Shown one piece after another: positions 44,227 to 53,971 of a stretch of DNA of 64,000 bases. The stretch lies in contig NZ_CZJT01000086.1 in the NCBI RefSeq assembly GCF_900010755.1, positions 1 to 64,000 on the forward strand, written 5' to 3'. The first letter of the stretch is position 1. Every line of letters begins with the position of its first letter. The translations under genes and the position numbers were made by a program. The notes below the pieces were generated by a model. The model did no database searches and had not been told where the DNA came from. It saw only the letters and a list, made by a program, of their open reading frames with translations. Source of the DNA: Paeniglutamicibacter antarcticus (GTDB lineage: Bacteria; Actinomycetota; Actinomycetes; Actinomycetales; Micrococcaceae).

Positions 44227-45318
44227 ATGAACCCCGCGCCCACCACGATCCACGTCACCGGATCGGCCCCGGCCGAGAACTACGACGTCATCGTCGGCAA
44301 CGGCCTACTCGGACGCCTACCCGGCATCCTCGGCGAACGCGTCAAGCGCGTCATGGTCATCCACCCCCGCGCCCTGCGCACCACCGGAGACACCGTCAAG
44401 GAAGACCTGACGGCAGCCGGCTACGCGGCATTCTCCGCCGAGATCCCCGACGCCGAAGAGGGCAAGCACATCCAGGTTGCCGCCTTCTGCTGGCAGGTGC
44501 TCGGCCAGAACGACTTCACCCGCTCGGATGCGATCGTCGCAGTTGGCGGCGGAGCTGTCACCGACCTTGCAGGCTTTGTCGCGGCCACCTGGCTGCGCGG
44601 CGTAAAGGTGGTGCACATCCCCACCTCGCTGTTGGGCATGGTCGATGCCTCCGTGGGCGGGAAGACCGGCATCAACACCGCCGAGGGCAAGAACCTCGTC
44701 GGCGCCTTCCACCCGCCGGCCGGCGTGCTGGTTGACCTCGATTCGCTGGCCACACTGCCGAAGAACGAACTTGTCACCGGCATGGCCGAGGCAGTGAAGT
44801 GCGGCTTCATCGCCGACGAGCGCATCCTGGAACTCATCGAAGAGGATCCGGCAGATGCCACCACCGCCGGTTCGGCACGCCTGCGCGAAATCATTGAACG
44901 CTCCATCGCCGTCAAGGCGCGCGTCGTCTCGGCGGACCTGCGCGAAGACGGCCAGCGTGAGTTCCTGAATTACGGCCACACCCTGGGCCACGCCATCGAA
45001 CTGGCCGAACGCTACAACATGCGCCACGGTGCTGCTGTATCCATCGGCATGGCCTTCGCCGCGGAACTGGGCCGCACCGTCGGCAAGACCTCCGATGAGG
45101 TGGCCGACCGCCACATCTCCATCCTGAAGTCCCTCGGGCTGCCCACCACCTACCGCGGGGACCGCTGGAGCTCGTTACTTGATGGCATGCGCCGGGACAA
45201 GAAGACTCGTGGGGACCTGCTGCGCTTCGTGGTGCTTGACTCGATCGGCAACCCGCGCATCCTCGACGTGCCGGATACCTCACTGCTTTTCGCCGCCTAC
45301 CAGGAGATTGCCGAATGA
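44227..45318 (+). CDS. aroB: 3-dehydroquinate synthase
   Basis: NAD- and metal-dependent enzyme converting DAHP to 3-dehydroquinate. 363 residues with VGGGAVTDLAGFVAATWLRGV, IPTSLLGMVDASVGGKTGINTAEGKN and NYGHTLGHAIE (metal-binding histidines). ATG 44227 follows TTGGAGGA. A 176-bp gap separates it from aroK, so it may have its own promoter in addition. The next gene starts in its stop codon. Confidence 0.98.
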   Translation: MNPAPTTIHVTGSAPAENYDVIVGNGLLGRLPGILGERVKRVMVIHPRALRTTGDTVKEDLTAAGYAAFSAEIPDAEEGKHIQVAAFCWQVLGQNDFTRSDAIVAVGGGAVTDLAGFVAATWLRGVKVVHIPTSLLGMVDASVGGKTGINTAEGKNLVGAFHPPAGVLVDLDSLATLPKNELVTGMAEAVKCGFIADERILELIEEDPADATTAGSARLREIIERSIAVKARVVSADLREDGQREFLNYGHTLGHAIELAERYNMRHGAAVSIGMAFAAELGRTVGKTSDEVADRHISILKSLGLPTTYRGDRWSSLLDGMRRDKKTRGDLLRFVVLDSIGNPRILDVPDTSLLFAAYQEIAE

Positions 45319-45968
45319 TCGCCACGGAAATGACGCAAGATTTGACGGCCACCGCGGCCGGAACGCTGACCCACACCCAGGCGCTGCTGCAGGTTCCGGC
45401 CTCCACCACCTCCGGCGCTTCGACGGCAAACATCGAATCCGGGATCCCCGGGGTGCGCTTTGACCCGCAGACGATGAGCCAGACGATATCCGATCCGGTC
45501 CTGGCGGACCAGACCATGGCCCGCGGCAATGCAGCGGAACAGGTAGTGGTGCTGCTGGCCCGCCGCCAGTTGCGCGCCGCCGGCGAACTCATCGCCGATA
45601 CCCGCTTCGCCGAACCGCAGAACTTCGCCATGCGCGTGCTTGACACCTCGTTGACCCGCGCCTCGGGGGATCCGATGCGCGCGGCCAACCGCCTGCGCGC
45701 GCTGTTGACCGAGTTCAACGGCACCGCCCACGAATCACTGCTGCAGCAGCACCTTGGCATGGCGTATGCGGAATCCGGCGACGTGCGTGCTGCGGCCACC
45801 CGCTTCCGCAAGGCGATGGACCTGCGCATCGCAGAGGGCGCCGACCAGCGCCTCATTGACTCCTCGCGCCAGTGCCTCGAGGCACTGGCAGGACGCCTGA
45901 AGGCCTTGGCACCGCTGGCCGCGGAGTCACACGGCGCCAGCGCATCCACCGAAGCCGCACAGAAGTAA
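45315..45968 (+). CDS. Hypothetical helical-repeat (TPR-like) protein
   Basis: 217 residues, ATG overlapping the aroB stop (ATGA). After 70 variable residues comes an all-helical part (QVVVLLARRQLRAAGELIADTR, LLQQHLGMAYAESGDVRAAATRFRKAMDLRI) in which LGMAYAESGDVRAAATRFRKAM fits the TPR consensus. Position between aroB and efp suggests operon membership, not function. The Ala-rich C-terminus is probably disordered. Confidence 0.7.
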   Translation: MIATEMTQDLTATAAGTLTHTQALLQVPASTTSGASTANIESGIPGVRFDPQTMSQTISDPVLADQTMARGNAAEQVVVLLARRQLRAAGELIADTRFAEPQNFAMRVLDTSLTRASGDPMRAANRLRALLTEFNGTAHESLLQQHLGMAYAESGDVRAAATRFRKAMDLRIAEGADQRLIDSSRQCLEALAGRLKALAPLAAESHGASASTEAAQK

Positions 45969-46212
45969 CGCTTCCGGTTTGCTGGTGTGCGGCGCCACTG
46001 CCAAGGCCGCACACCAGCACCACAGCCTTTGTGCCGGACACAGCGTCCTGCAGATCACCAAGGAAAATACAGCGTCGGGCTTAATCCTGCGCTAAACTGG
46101 ATCTTGGATTTTTGATAACACGCCCGGGCGGCCGCCATTTCACGGCCCCGCCCGCCGCGGGACCCTCACGGGTTCCGGCGGGCATCGGGCGCATACGGGA
46201 AAAGAGTAGATC

Positions 46213-46773
46213 GTGGCTTCAACCACCGACATTAAAAACGGACAGGTCCTCAAGATTGAGAACCAGCTCTGGACCATCATCGACTTCCAACACGTGAAGC
46301 CGGGCAAGGGTGGCGCCTTCGTGCGCACCAAGATGCGCAACGTGCTCACCGGCAAGGTAGTCGACAAGACCTACAACGCCGGTGCGAAGATCGAAACCGC
46401 AACCGTTGACCGCCGCGACTACCAGTACCTGTACCAGGACGGCGAAGACTACGTGTTCATGGACCTCACGGACTATGACCAGATCACCGTTCCGGGCACC
46501 GTCGTCGGCGACCAGGCCGGTTTCATGCTGGAAAACCAGAACGCCACCATCGCCATGCACGAGGGCGCTCCGCTGTACATCGAGCTCCCGGCCTCCGTGG
46601 TCCTGGAAATCACCTACACCGAGCCCGGCCTGCAGGGCGACCGCTCCTCGGCCGGCACCAAGCCTGCCACGCTGGAAACCGGCGTTGAGATCCAGGTGCC
46701 GTTGTTCGTCGAACAGAACACCAAGGTCAAGGTCGACACCCGCACCGGCGATTACCTGGGGCGTGTCTCCTAG
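46213..46773 (+). CDS. efp: Translation elongation factor P
   Basis: Relieves ribosome stalling at polyproline. 186 residues with the KOW-like N-terminal domain and two OB domains. The functional loop is [13 protein letters not shown] with Lys32 at the tip. Known actinobacterial EF-P carries an unmodified PGKGP loop; here the sequence is PGKGG, one residue different. GTG start. nusB begins in its stop codon (TAGTG). Confidence 0.97.
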   Translation: MASTTDIKNGQVLKIENQLWTIIDFQHVKPGKGGAFVRTKMRNVLTGKVVDKTYNAGAKIETATVDRRDYQYLYQDGEDYVFMDLTDYDQITVPGTVVGDQAGFMLENQNATIAMHEGAPLYIELPASVVLEITYTEPGLQGDRSSAGTKPATLETGVEIQVPLFVEQNTKVKVDTRTGDYLGRVS

Positions 46774-47183
46774 TGAGCGCACGCGCCAAGGCCCGCCGCA
46801 GGGCACTTGACATCCTTTTCGAAGCCGAACAGCGAGACGTCTCGCCGATGGCCGCAATGCGTTTGCGTCGTGAAGCAACTGACATCACGATCAACGAGTA
46901 CACAGTCACCCTCATCGAGGGTGTCATGGCGGAACTGGACCGGATCGATGAGATCCTCTCCTCCTACTCCAAGGGCTGGACCCTGGAGCGCATGCCGACC
47001 GTCGACCGCACAGCACTGCGCATCGGCGCCTGGGAACTGTTGTTCAACGACGACGTTCCCGACGGCGTCGCAGTGGCAGAGGCCGTCGCCCTGGTGCGCG
47101 AGCTGTCCACCGACGAGTCCCCGGAGTTCGTCAACGGGCTGCTCGGACGCATCCAGCAGATGAAGCCGACGCTGCTGGCCTAA
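46773..47183 (+). CDS. nusB: Transcription antitermination factor NusB
   Basis: RNA-binding helical protein of the rRNA antitermination complex (with NusE/S10). 136 residues: ARAKARRRALDILFEAEQRD, the Arg-rich N-terminus, and RTALRIGAWELLFNDDVPDGVAVAEAVALVRELSTDESPEFVNGLLGRI, the typical C-terminus. The GTG start shares a base with the efp stop. Terminator at 47202-47249. Confidence 0.96.
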   Translation: MSARAKARRRALDILFEAEQRDVSPMAAMRLRREATDITINEYTVTLIEGVMAELDRIDEILSSYSKGWTLERMPTVDRTALRIGAWELLFNDDVPDGVAVAEAVALVRELSTDESPEFVNGLLGRIQQMKPTLLA

Positions 47184-47201
47184 TCCTGCAGCAACATTCC
47201 C

Positions 47202-47249
47202 AGCCGGCCGGTGTGGGGTCCACGTGATTGGACCCCACACCGGCCGGCT
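47202..47249 (+). terminator. Strong terminator after nusB
   Basis: A perfect 20-bp stem (47202-47221 with 47230-47249), eight-base loop, then TTGTTTT. It ends the aro-efp-nusB transcription unit. Confidence 0.9.
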
Positions 47250-47509
47250 TTGTTTTGCCCTCGCGGCATGCAGCGCGTCATCTCACCACCCGGGGGCGGC
47301 AGCGGGGCCACGCACGGGGCCAAGGCGGTGCCACCGGCAAGCCCCAAAGAATTTTGCCTCGGGGGATATGACGGCCGACGCAGATGTGGCACAGTGGGCT
47401 TTTGTGTTGCAGTTGCCGGGTTTGACCACACGTTTCTTCTTCCACCGGCCATTGCTTCAGGTATCACTCGCAGGCAAATCGACCCCCAGATCGTCCAGAG
47501 GAGAAACCG

Positions 47510-48904
47510 TTGAATTGGCTTGACCGCTCCCGCTCCATCGCCCCTCCGGGCTTCAACCGTTGGCTGATTCCACCCGCAGCACTGGCAGTGCACCTGTGCA
47601 TCGGCCAGGCCTATGCAACCAGCGTGTACAAATCCGCGCTCATCGGACACTTAGAGGTCTCGCAAACCGCCATCGGCGTGATCTTCTCCATTGCGATAGT
47701 GATGCTTGGACTCTCCGCTGCGATCATGGGCACCTGGGTTGAACGCAGCGGTCCGCGCAAGTCGATGTTCGTCGCTGCCAGCTTCTGGGGCGTCGGCTTC
47801 CTGGTGGGAGCCGCCGGGATTTTCACCTCGCAGCTCTGGCTGGTGTACCTAGGCTATGGCGTCATTGGCGGCATCGGGCTGGGCATCGGCTACATTTCCC
47901 CGGTCTCCACGCTGATGAAGTGGTTCCCTGACCGCCCGGGCATGGCCACCGGCATGGCGATCATGGGCTTCGGTGGCGGCGCTTTAATTGCCTCGCCGAT
48001 GTCTACGGCATTGCTGAAGTTTTTCGACGGCTTCGACCCGGCAGTCGATGGCGCCAATTGGGTGGCCTCGGGTTCCTCGGTCGGCAAGCTCTTCCTCACC
48101 CTCGGGATCCTTTACTTCGCCGTGATGATGTACGGGGTGGCCAACATCCGCGTTCCCGCCGAAAGCTGGAAGCCACGCGGCTGGAACCCCTCATCTGCAA
48201 AGTCCAATGCGATGGTCACCACCGCTCACGTCTCGGCGGCAAATGCCACCAAGACCCGGTCCTTCTGGCTTATCTGGGCCGCGTTGTTCGTGAACGTCAC
48301 CGCCGGCATCGGCATCCTGGAACAGGCATCCCCGATGATTCAGGACTTCTTCCGCGGGGCAGATGGTAATTCAGCAGTCAACGCTGCGGTTGCCGCAGGC
48401 TTCGTCGGGATGCTCTCGATCGGCAACATGGCGGGCCGCTTTGTCTGGTCAAGCACCTCCGATGTCATCGGACGCAAACGTATTTACATGGTTTACCTGG
48501 GCGTCGGTGCACTCTTCTACACCGTCCTGGCATTCTTTGGCGGCAGCTCTATGCTGCTCTTTGTGGCGATGGCGGTGGTGATTATCAGCTTCTACGGCGG
48601 TTCCTTCGCCACGGCCCCGGCCTACCTCAAGGATCTATTTGGCACCTACCAGGTTGGCGCCATTCACGGCCGGTTGCTTACCGCCTGGTCTGCCGCAGGT
48701 ATCGCCGGACCGTTGATCGTCAACGGTTTGCTCGATGCGCAGGGCAAGCCAGGCACCATGAACGCGCACAATTACCTGCCGGTGCTGCTGAGCATGGTGG
48801 TGCTGCTGATCATTGGCTTCATCGCCACCACCATGATCAAGCCGGTGGCTTCCAAGTATCACGAGCCCGAATCCGCCCTCGCCAGCGCCACCCAGGAGGC
48901 CTAA
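47510..48904 (+). CDS. MFS transporter of the oxalate/formate antiporter (OFA) type
   Basis: 464 residues, about 12 membrane helices. GFNRWLIPPAALAVHLCIGQAYATSVY is the usual OFA N-terminus, and GIGLGIGYISPVSTLMKWFPDRPGMATGMAIMGFGGGA is the characteristic helix 4-5 region. TTG start with AGAGGAG at 47497-47503. The transported compound is unknown: family members carry oxalate, formate, lactate or others. A small membrane subunit follows immediately. Confidence 0.9.
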   Translation: MNWLDRSRSIAPPGFNRWLIPPAALAVHLCIGQAYATSVYKSALIGHLEVSQTAIGVIFSIAIVMLGLSAAIMGTWVERSGPRKSMFVAASFWGVGFLVGAAGIFTSQLWLVYLGYGVIGGIGLGIGYISPVSTLMKWFPDRPGMATGMAIMGFGGGALIASPMSTALLKFFDGFDPAVDGANWVASGSSVGKLFLTLGILYFAVMMYGVANIRVPAESWKPRGWNPSSAKSNAMVTTAHVSAANATKTRSFWLIWAALFVNVTAGIGILEQASPMIQDFFRGADGNSAVNAAVAAGFVGMLSIGNMAGRFVWSSTSDVIGRKRIYMVYLGVGALFYTVLAFFGGSSMLLFVAMAVVIISFYGGSFATAPAYLKDLFGTYQVGAIHGRLLTAWSAAGIAGPLIVNGLLDAQGKPGTMNAHNYLPVLLSMVVLLIIGFIATTMIKPVASKYHEPESALASATQEA

Positions 48905-49114
48905 ATGTCTGATCATTCTCACGATGACAGTGCCGGCGCGTCTGGCAACGGTGCACCGGGGAATTCCGCATCCCGGGTAGCAAACGTTGATCCGTACGAT
49001 GTGCCCACCACGATGGCCACCGGCCGGGTGATCTTCGGCTGGGCGCTGGTTGGAGTCCCGTTGCTCTACGGGGTCATCACGACACTTTCGAAGGTTGGCC
49101 AGCTCTTCGGCTAG
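48905..49114 (+). CDS. Small membrane subunit of the MFS transporter
   Basis: 69 residues; a His/Asp/Ser/Gly-rich cytoplasmic head and one C-terminal membrane helix (RVIFGWALVGVPLLYGVITTLSKVGQLFG). The ATG directly follows the transporter stop. Small single-pass partners of this kind accompany OFA transporters in many actinobacteria. The last four bases overlap the end of the convergent PrsW gene. Confidence 0.8.
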   Translation: MSDHSHDDSAGASGNGAPGNSASRVANVDPYDVPTTMATGRVIFGWALVGVPLLYGVITTLSKVGQLFG

Positions 49115-50307
49115 CTTCCGCCGAGCATTTGCGCGCGTTGCCGGTAGGACTGGTGCAGCAGTGCCAGTTCGCGGGCGGCATCCTGGCCGTCACCGTGCCC
49201 TGCGGCAATGCGCTGGCGCACCCCGGCCAGCTCCATGGCGGTGCGCGTGAATTGTTTCATCAGGGCGCCGCGCCCATGGGCGGCGGCCCACCGCTTGGCT
49301 GCCTTGCGGCCGGCGGGGGTGGCAAACATGGCAACCTCGGCCGCGGTGAACCAACCTGCACGCTGGTATTCGCCCAGCCGCTGGGCAGTGAGCCGCAATT
49401 CGGCGCGTTGCAGCAGGAGAACCGCCACAATGGATGCGACAAAGAGCGGGACCTGCAGCAGGAAGTAGAAGCTCAGGAACGAGTCGAAGAAGATGCCTAC
49501 CCCGCCGTTCCACAGGAAGTGGCCGAACATTGCGGGCAGCAAGCCCATGGCCAAATACAGCGGCCAACGCCGCCGGTTCCCGCGCACCGCGCACAACCCC
49601 AACGCGAATCCGGTCCACGCGGTGAACATGACGTGTGCGAAGGGCGAGAAGAGCCCGCGCAGCACGAACACCGAGGCCAGGTCCCCGGGTTCCCCGGTCT
49701 GCGCATAGCTGGAGCCGAAGTAGAGGATGTTTTCGGTGAACGCGAAGCCCGCGCCCACCATGCCCCCGTACACGATGCCGTCGATCGGCCCGTCGAAGTG
49801 TGCCCGGTTCAGCCAGAACACCAGCAGCACCCCGGCGCCCTTGGCGAGTTCCTCGACCACGGGGGCCTGGATGACAGCGCCGAAGACGTCAAGGTCCAGG
49901 CGGCCGGCCGGGTTGAAGAACAGTTCGGTGAACGTGTCGCCCACCAGCAGCGCGCCGGCCACCGAGGCGCCGGCGCCCCAGAGCAGGGCGAGCAGCAACA
50001 TCGTCCGTGGTTCCGGGTCCCAGCGATCCACCCAGCGCAGTCCCAGCAGGCACAAGGCCAGCGGGACCATCGCCAGGGCCCCAAGCCACAGAACCGTGGA
50101 GGGGCCGAAGATATCGGCCAGGAACAGCCCAACACCTGCCAGCAGGACGGTGCAGAAGACCATGGCCATCAGCACCTTGGGCGCGAATCCGCCGCGGCCT
50201 GCGGGCCTGCCCGCAGGCAGGCCCGTGACGGGTGCGATGTCGCCGGTCCACGGGTCGCGCGGGTTCGGTGCGGGCGAGGGCTGCAGGGGGTGTGAGGTAA
50301 AGCTCAT
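49111..50307 (-). CDS. PrsW-family intramembrane metalloprotease
   Basis: 398 residues, about eight membrane helices. PrsW motifs: APVVEELAKG (E152-E153), GFAFTENILYF, FSPFAHVMFTAWTGFALG and MFGHFLWNGG, the putative metal-binding acids and histidines. B. subtilis PrsW cleaves the anti-sigma factor RsiW; here the substrate is unknown and no sigma factor is next door. A cytoplasmic C-terminal tail of about 90 residues is basic. ATG 50307. Divergent from pyrR. Confidence 0.9.
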   Translation of the reverse strand: MSFTSHPLQPSPAPNPRDPWTGDIAPVTGLPAGRPAGRGGFAPKVLMAMVFCTVLLAGVGLFLADIFGPSTVLWLGALAMVPLALCLLGLRWVDRWDPEPRTMLLLALLWGAGASVAGALLVGDTFTELFFNPAGRLDLDVFGAVIQAPVVEELAKGAGVLLVFWLNRAHFDGPIDGIVYGGMVGAGFAFTENILYFGSSYAQTGEPGDLASVFVLRGLFSPFAHVMFTAWTGFALGLCAVRGNRRRWPLYLAMGLLPAMFGHFLWNGGVGIFFDSFLSFYFLLQVPLFVASIVAVLLLQRAELRLTAQRLGEYQRAGWFTAAEVAMFATPAGRKAAKRWAAAHGRGALMKQFTRTAMELAGVRQRIAAGHGDGQDAARELALLHQSYRQRAQMLGGS

Positions 50308-50413
50308 GCACTAAAGACTACGTGCCATGCACGCTGTGATAATTTTGACTGAGCAGTAAATCACTATGCAGCAGCACCCGGCAACACCCCCGAATGAGCC
50401 AGCAACCTTTAAA

Positions 50414-50440
50414 TTCCGTCCAGTGAGGCGGGGAAGGAGG
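50414..50440 (+). promoter_or_regulatory. PyrR-binding RNA hairpin overlapping the pyrR ribosome-binding site
   Basis: TTCCGTC (50414-50420), CAGTGAGG (50421-50428) and CGGGGAA (50429-50435) can fold as a stem-loop with the loop GTCCAGTGAGGC, which matches the PyrR RNA consensus (UCCAGAGAGGCU type). GGAGG (50436-50440), the pyrR ribosome-binding site, sits against its 3' side. PyrR bound with UMP/UTP would thus block translation, as described for M. smegmatis. There is no attenuator hairpin. Confidence 0.8.
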
Positions 50441-50447
50441 CCGCATC

Positions 50448-51038
50448 ATGAGTAACGACGCCAACGCGGCACGGAACTTAGCGCCAAAAACTGCCCGGAC
50501 GGTCCTCTCAAGCGAGGACATCGACCGCGTACTGACCCGCATCGCCCACGAAATCATCGAGGCGAACAAGGGCACCAAAGACCTGGTTTTACTTGGCATT
50601 CCCTCCCGCGGATTCCCCCTGGCCCAGCGGTTGGCGCAGCGCATCGCCGCCACCGAACCGGGCCTGGACGCAGCCGCCATCGTCGGCCAACTCGATGTCA
50701 CCATGTACCGCGATGACCTGCGCCATTCAACCGCCCGCACCCCGTTGCCCACGCGGCTTCCGGCCGGCGGCATCGATGACAAGGTGGTGGTGCTGGTTGA
50801 CGACGTGCTCTACTCGGGCCGCACCATCCGCGCCGCCCTGGACGCCATCGCCGATTTGGGCCGCCCGCGCATCGTGCGCCTGGCAGTGCTGGTGGACCGC
50901 GGCCACCGCGAACTCCCAATCCGCGCGGACCACGTCGGCAAGAACCTCCCCACCGCCACCACCGAAAAGGTGCGGGTCCACGTGGCCGAGGTCGACGGGG
51001 TCGACAACAACGAAGTCATCATCGAGGATGCCGCATGA
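50448..51038 (+). CDS. pyrR: Bifunctional pyrimidine regulator / uracil phosphoribosyltransferase PyrR
   Basis: 196 residues with the PRPP-binding signature [19 protein letters not shown] (about 113-131) and the PyrR-specific [14 protein letters not shown] and [10 protein letters not shown]. PyrR binds the leader RNA of pyr genes when UMP/UTP is high. GGAGG at 50436-50440. pyrB overlaps its stop codon (ATGA). First gene of the pyr operon (50448-59365). Confidence 0.97.
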   Translation: MSNDANAARNLAPKTARTVLSSEDIDRVLTRIAHEIIEANKGTKDLVLLGIPSRGFPLAQRLAQRIAATEPGLDAAAIVGQLDVTMYRDDLRHSTARTPLPTRLPAGGIDDKVVVLVDDVLYSGRTIRAALDAIADLGRPRIVRLAVLVDRGHRELPIRADHVGKNLPTATTEKVRVHVAEVDGVDNNEVIIEDAA

Positions 51039-52015
51039 AACACCTGCTCTCCACCCTTGACCTTTCACGCGCCGACGCCATCCGGATCCTGGACATCGCC
51101 GAGGAAATGGCCGCCGTCGGCACCCGCGAGGTCAAGAAACTCCCGGCGCTGCGCGGGCGCACCGTGGTCAACCTGTTCTTCGAGGATTCAACCCGCACCC
51201 GGATCTCCTTCGAGGCAGCCGCCAAGCGTTTGAGCGCGGACGTCATTAACTTCTCCGCCAAGGGCTCCTCGGTCTCCAAGGGCGAATCGCTCAAGGACAC
51301 CGCGCAGACCCTGCAGGCCATCGGCGCCGACGCGGTGGTCATCCGGCACGGCGCCTCCGGCGCCCCGGCCCGCCTGGCCGCCACCGACTGGATCGACGCA
51401 CCGGTGGTCAACGCCGGCGACGGCACCCACGAACATCCAACCCAGGCGCTGCTTGACGCGTTCACGCTGCGCAACCACTGGGCACGCGTGAACGGAACCT
51501 CCACCCTGGGCACCGACCTGGCGGGCATGAAGGTCGCCATCGTCGGGGACATCCTGCACTCACGGGTGGCCCGCTCCAACCTCTGGCTGCTGCGCACCCT
51601 GGGCGCCGAGGTCACCATGGTGGCCCCGCCGACGCTGTTGCCGCACGGCTCCAACGTCTGGCCGTGCACCATCAGCTACGACCTTGACGCCACGCTGGCC
51701 GGCGGCATCGACGCGGTGATGATGCTGCGCGTGCAGGGCGAACGCATGCATGCCTCCTTCTTCCCGAACACCCGCGAGTACTCGCGCCTGTGGGGTTTCG
51801 ACGACGCCCGGCTGGCGGCGCTGGACGCCCAGGGCCAGTCCGAAACCATCATCATGCACCCGGGCCCGATGAACCGCGGCCTGGAAATCTCCTCGGCCGC
51901 CGCCGATTCGCCCCGGTCGACGGTACTGGAACAGGTTTCCAACGGCGTCGCGGTCCGCATGGCCGTCCTGTACCTACTGCTATCGGGGGACCAGCAGCGT
52001 CCCTCCGGCCTCTAA
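51035..52015 (+). CDS. pyrB: Aspartate carbamoyltransferase catalytic subunit
   Basis: 326 residues: [17 protein letters not shown] (carbamoyl phosphate-binding STRTR, about 52-56), the [13 protein letters not shown] block, and aspartate-binding region [12 protein letters not shown]. No pyrI regulatory subunit, as in other actinobacteria. ATG overlaps the pyrR stop; pyrC follows after 25 bp. Confidence 0.98.
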   Translation: MKHLLSTLDLSRADAIRILDIAEEMAAVGTREVKKLPALRGRTVVNLFFEDSTRTRISFEAAAKRLSADVINFSAKGSSVSKGESLKDTAQTLQAIGADAVVIRHGASGAPARLAATDWIDAPVVNAGDGTHEHPTQALLDAFTLRNHWARVNGTSTLGTDLAGMKVAIVGDILHSRVARSNLWLLRTLGAEVTMVAPPTLLPHGSNVWPCTISYDLDATLAGGIDAVMMLRVQGERMHASFFPNTREYSRLWGFDDARLAALDAQGQSETIIMHPGPMNRGLEISSAAADSPRSTVLEQVSNGVAVRMAVLYLLLSGDQQRPSGL

Positions 52016-52040
52016 GAACCTCAGAAAACGGGAGTCACCG

Positions 52041-53375
52041 ATGAGCACCACCAACACCGCCTACCTGATCCGCGGCGCCAAGCCGCTGGGCACCGAAGCC
52101 ACCGACCTGTTGATCAACGACGGGCTGATTGTCGCGACCGGTGCCGAGGCCGCAACCCACCCGGCCGCCGCCGGCGCCACCGTCATCGAAGCCGCCGGCC
52201 AGATCGCCCTGCCGGGCATGGTGGACCTGCACACCCACCTGCGTGAACCGGGCCGCGAGGACGCGGAAACCGTCGAGACCGGCACCCGCGCCGCCGCGCT
52301 GGGCGGTTTCACCTCCGTGCATGCAATGGCCAACTCCAACCCGGTGGCGGACACCGCAGGGGTCGTCGAGCAGGTCTGGTCCTTGGGCCGCCGCTCCGGC
52401 TGGGTGGATGTGCGCCCGGTGGGTGCCGTCACCGTCGGCCTGGCGGGCACCCAGCTCTCCGAGATCGGCGCCATGGCCGATTCGCGCGCGGCGGTCCGCG
52501 TCTTCTCCGATGACGGCATCTGCGTCTTTGACCCGTTGATCATGCGCCGGGCCCTGGAATACGTGAAGGCGTTCGACGGCGTCGTTGCCCAGCACGCCCA
52601 GGAACCGCGGCTCACCGAGGGCGCCCAGATGAACGAGGGCGAGGTCTCCGCTGTGCTGGGGCTGGCCGGCTGGCCGGCCGTCGCCGAGGAATCGATCATC
52701 GCCCGCGACGTGCTGCTGGCCGAACACGTGGGCTCGCGCCTGCACATCTGCCACGTCTCCACCGCCGGCTCGGTGGAGATCATCCGCTGGGCCAAGTCCC
52801 GCGGCGTGAACGTCACCGCCGAGGTCACCCCGCACCACCTGCTGCTGACCGATGAAATGGTCAAGAGCTACGACCCGGTCTTCAAGGTCAACCCGCCGCT
52901 GCGTCGCGAGGCCGATGTCATGGCGCTGCGCGCAGGCCTGGCCGACGGCACCATCGACATCATCGGCACCGACCACGCACCGCACCCCTCCGAGGCGAAG
53001 GAATGCGAATGGGCGGCAGCCGCCATGGGCATGACCGGCCTGGAAACCGCGCTCTCGGTGGTACAGCACACCATGATCGACACCGGGATGTTCTCCTGGG
53101 CCGACTTCGCACGCGTCACCTCCACCGCCCCTGCAGCCATCGGCCGCGTCACCGACCAGGGCCGCGCGCTGGAAGCCGGGGAACCGGCAAACATCACGTT
53201 GGTGGATGCCGACGCCCGCTGGATCGTTGACCCGGCCGCGATGGCCACCAAGGGCCGCAACTCCCCGTTCAAGGGACTGGAACTGCCGGGCAAGGTCACC
53301 ACGGTGTTCTTCCACGGCCACCCGACGGTGCTCGATGGCGCGCTGGCCACCCCGCGGATCGTGGGAGCCGAGTAA
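52041..53375 (+). CDS. pyrC: Dihydroorotase
   Basis: 444 residues, amidohydrolase fold, class I. Metal site H64-T-H66 (MVDLHTHLREPGRED), HICHVSTAGSVEIIRWAK, and the catalytic IIGTDHAPHPSEAKE. Carbamoyl-aspartate is cyclised to dihydroorotate. ATG 52041. The membrane gene follows two bases after its stop. Confidence 0.97.
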   Translation: MSTTNTAYLIRGAKPLGTEATDLLINDGLIVATGAEAATHPAAAGATVIEAAGQIALPGMVDLHTHLREPGREDAETVETGTRAAALGGFTSVHAMANSNPVADTAGVVEQVWSLGRRSGWVDVRPVGAVTVGLAGTQLSEIGAMADSRAAVRVFSDDGICVFDPLIMRRALEYVKAFDGVVAQHAQEPRLTEGAQMNEGEVSAVLGLAGWPAVAEESIIARDVLLAEHVGSRLHICHVSTAGSVEIIRWAKSRGVNVTAEVTPHHLLLTDEMVKSYDPVFKVNPPLRREADVMALRAGLADGTIDIIGTDHAPHPSEAKECEWAAAAMGMTGLETALSVVQHTMIDTGMFSWADFARVTSTAPAAIGRVTDQGRALEAGEPANITLVDADARWIVDPAAMATKGRNSPFKGLELPGKVTTVFFHGHPTVLDGALATPRIVGAE

Positions 53376-53377
53376 CC

Positions 53378-53971
53378 ATGGGCCAATACACCCCCGCCAT
53401 CCTGGTCACCCTGGCGATCATCATCGTCATGGTGGCACTGATCGCCCTGGGCTGGCGCAACAGGTTGCGCCGCCAGTCTGACATCGCCGCGCCGCCGGCC
53501 ACCCCGGAAAACCCGGGGGTGTTGATCGCCGAGCCCTCCGAGGGGCAGTACGTGAGCACCACCCGGGCCGGCGACTGGCTTGACCGCATCGCCGCCCACC
53601 AGCTGGGCATCCGGTCCAACGCGACGCTGTTCATCCATGCCGACGGCGTGCTGCTGGCCCGCCACGGCGCTTCCGACGTGTTCATCCCGGCGGCCACCAT
53701 CACTTCCGTCACCCGCGCCTCCGGCATGGCCGGCAAGTTCGTCGAAAAGGACGGGCTGCTGGTGATCACCTGGGCACTGGGGGAGACGGCAGTGGACACC
53801 GGCTTCCGCCCCCGCTACCACCAAGAATTGCCGGTACTCCTGGCGGGCATCGCCGCCCTCGGGACCACCGGATCCAGCAATACACCAAGTAACACACCAG
53901 GTAAAACACCTGGCAGCACCTCCGAGAACGATCAAGAAACACCACCCGCCGAGGATAAGGAAAACCAGTGA
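53378..53971 (+). CDS. Conserved membrane protein of the pyr operon (Rv1382-like)
   Basis: 197 residues. One N-terminal membrane helix ([19 protein letters not shown]), a soluble PH-like domain ([30 protein letters not shown]...[29 protein letters not shown]), and a low-complexity tail with a (S/G/K)NTP-type repeat. A gene of this kind sits between pyrC and carA in mycobacteria and relatives (Rv1382). Its role in pyrimidine synthesis is unknown. carA overlaps its stop (GTGA). Confidence 0.75.
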   Translation: MGQYTPAILVTLAIIIVMVALIALGWRNRLRRQSDIAAPPATPENPGVLIAEPSEGQYVSTTRAGDWLDRIAAHQLGIRSNATLFIHADGVLLARHGASDVFIPAATITSVTRASGMAGKFVEKDGLLVITWALGETAVDTGFRPRYHQELPVLLAGIAALGTTGSSNTPSNTPGKTPGSTSENDQETPPAEDKENQ

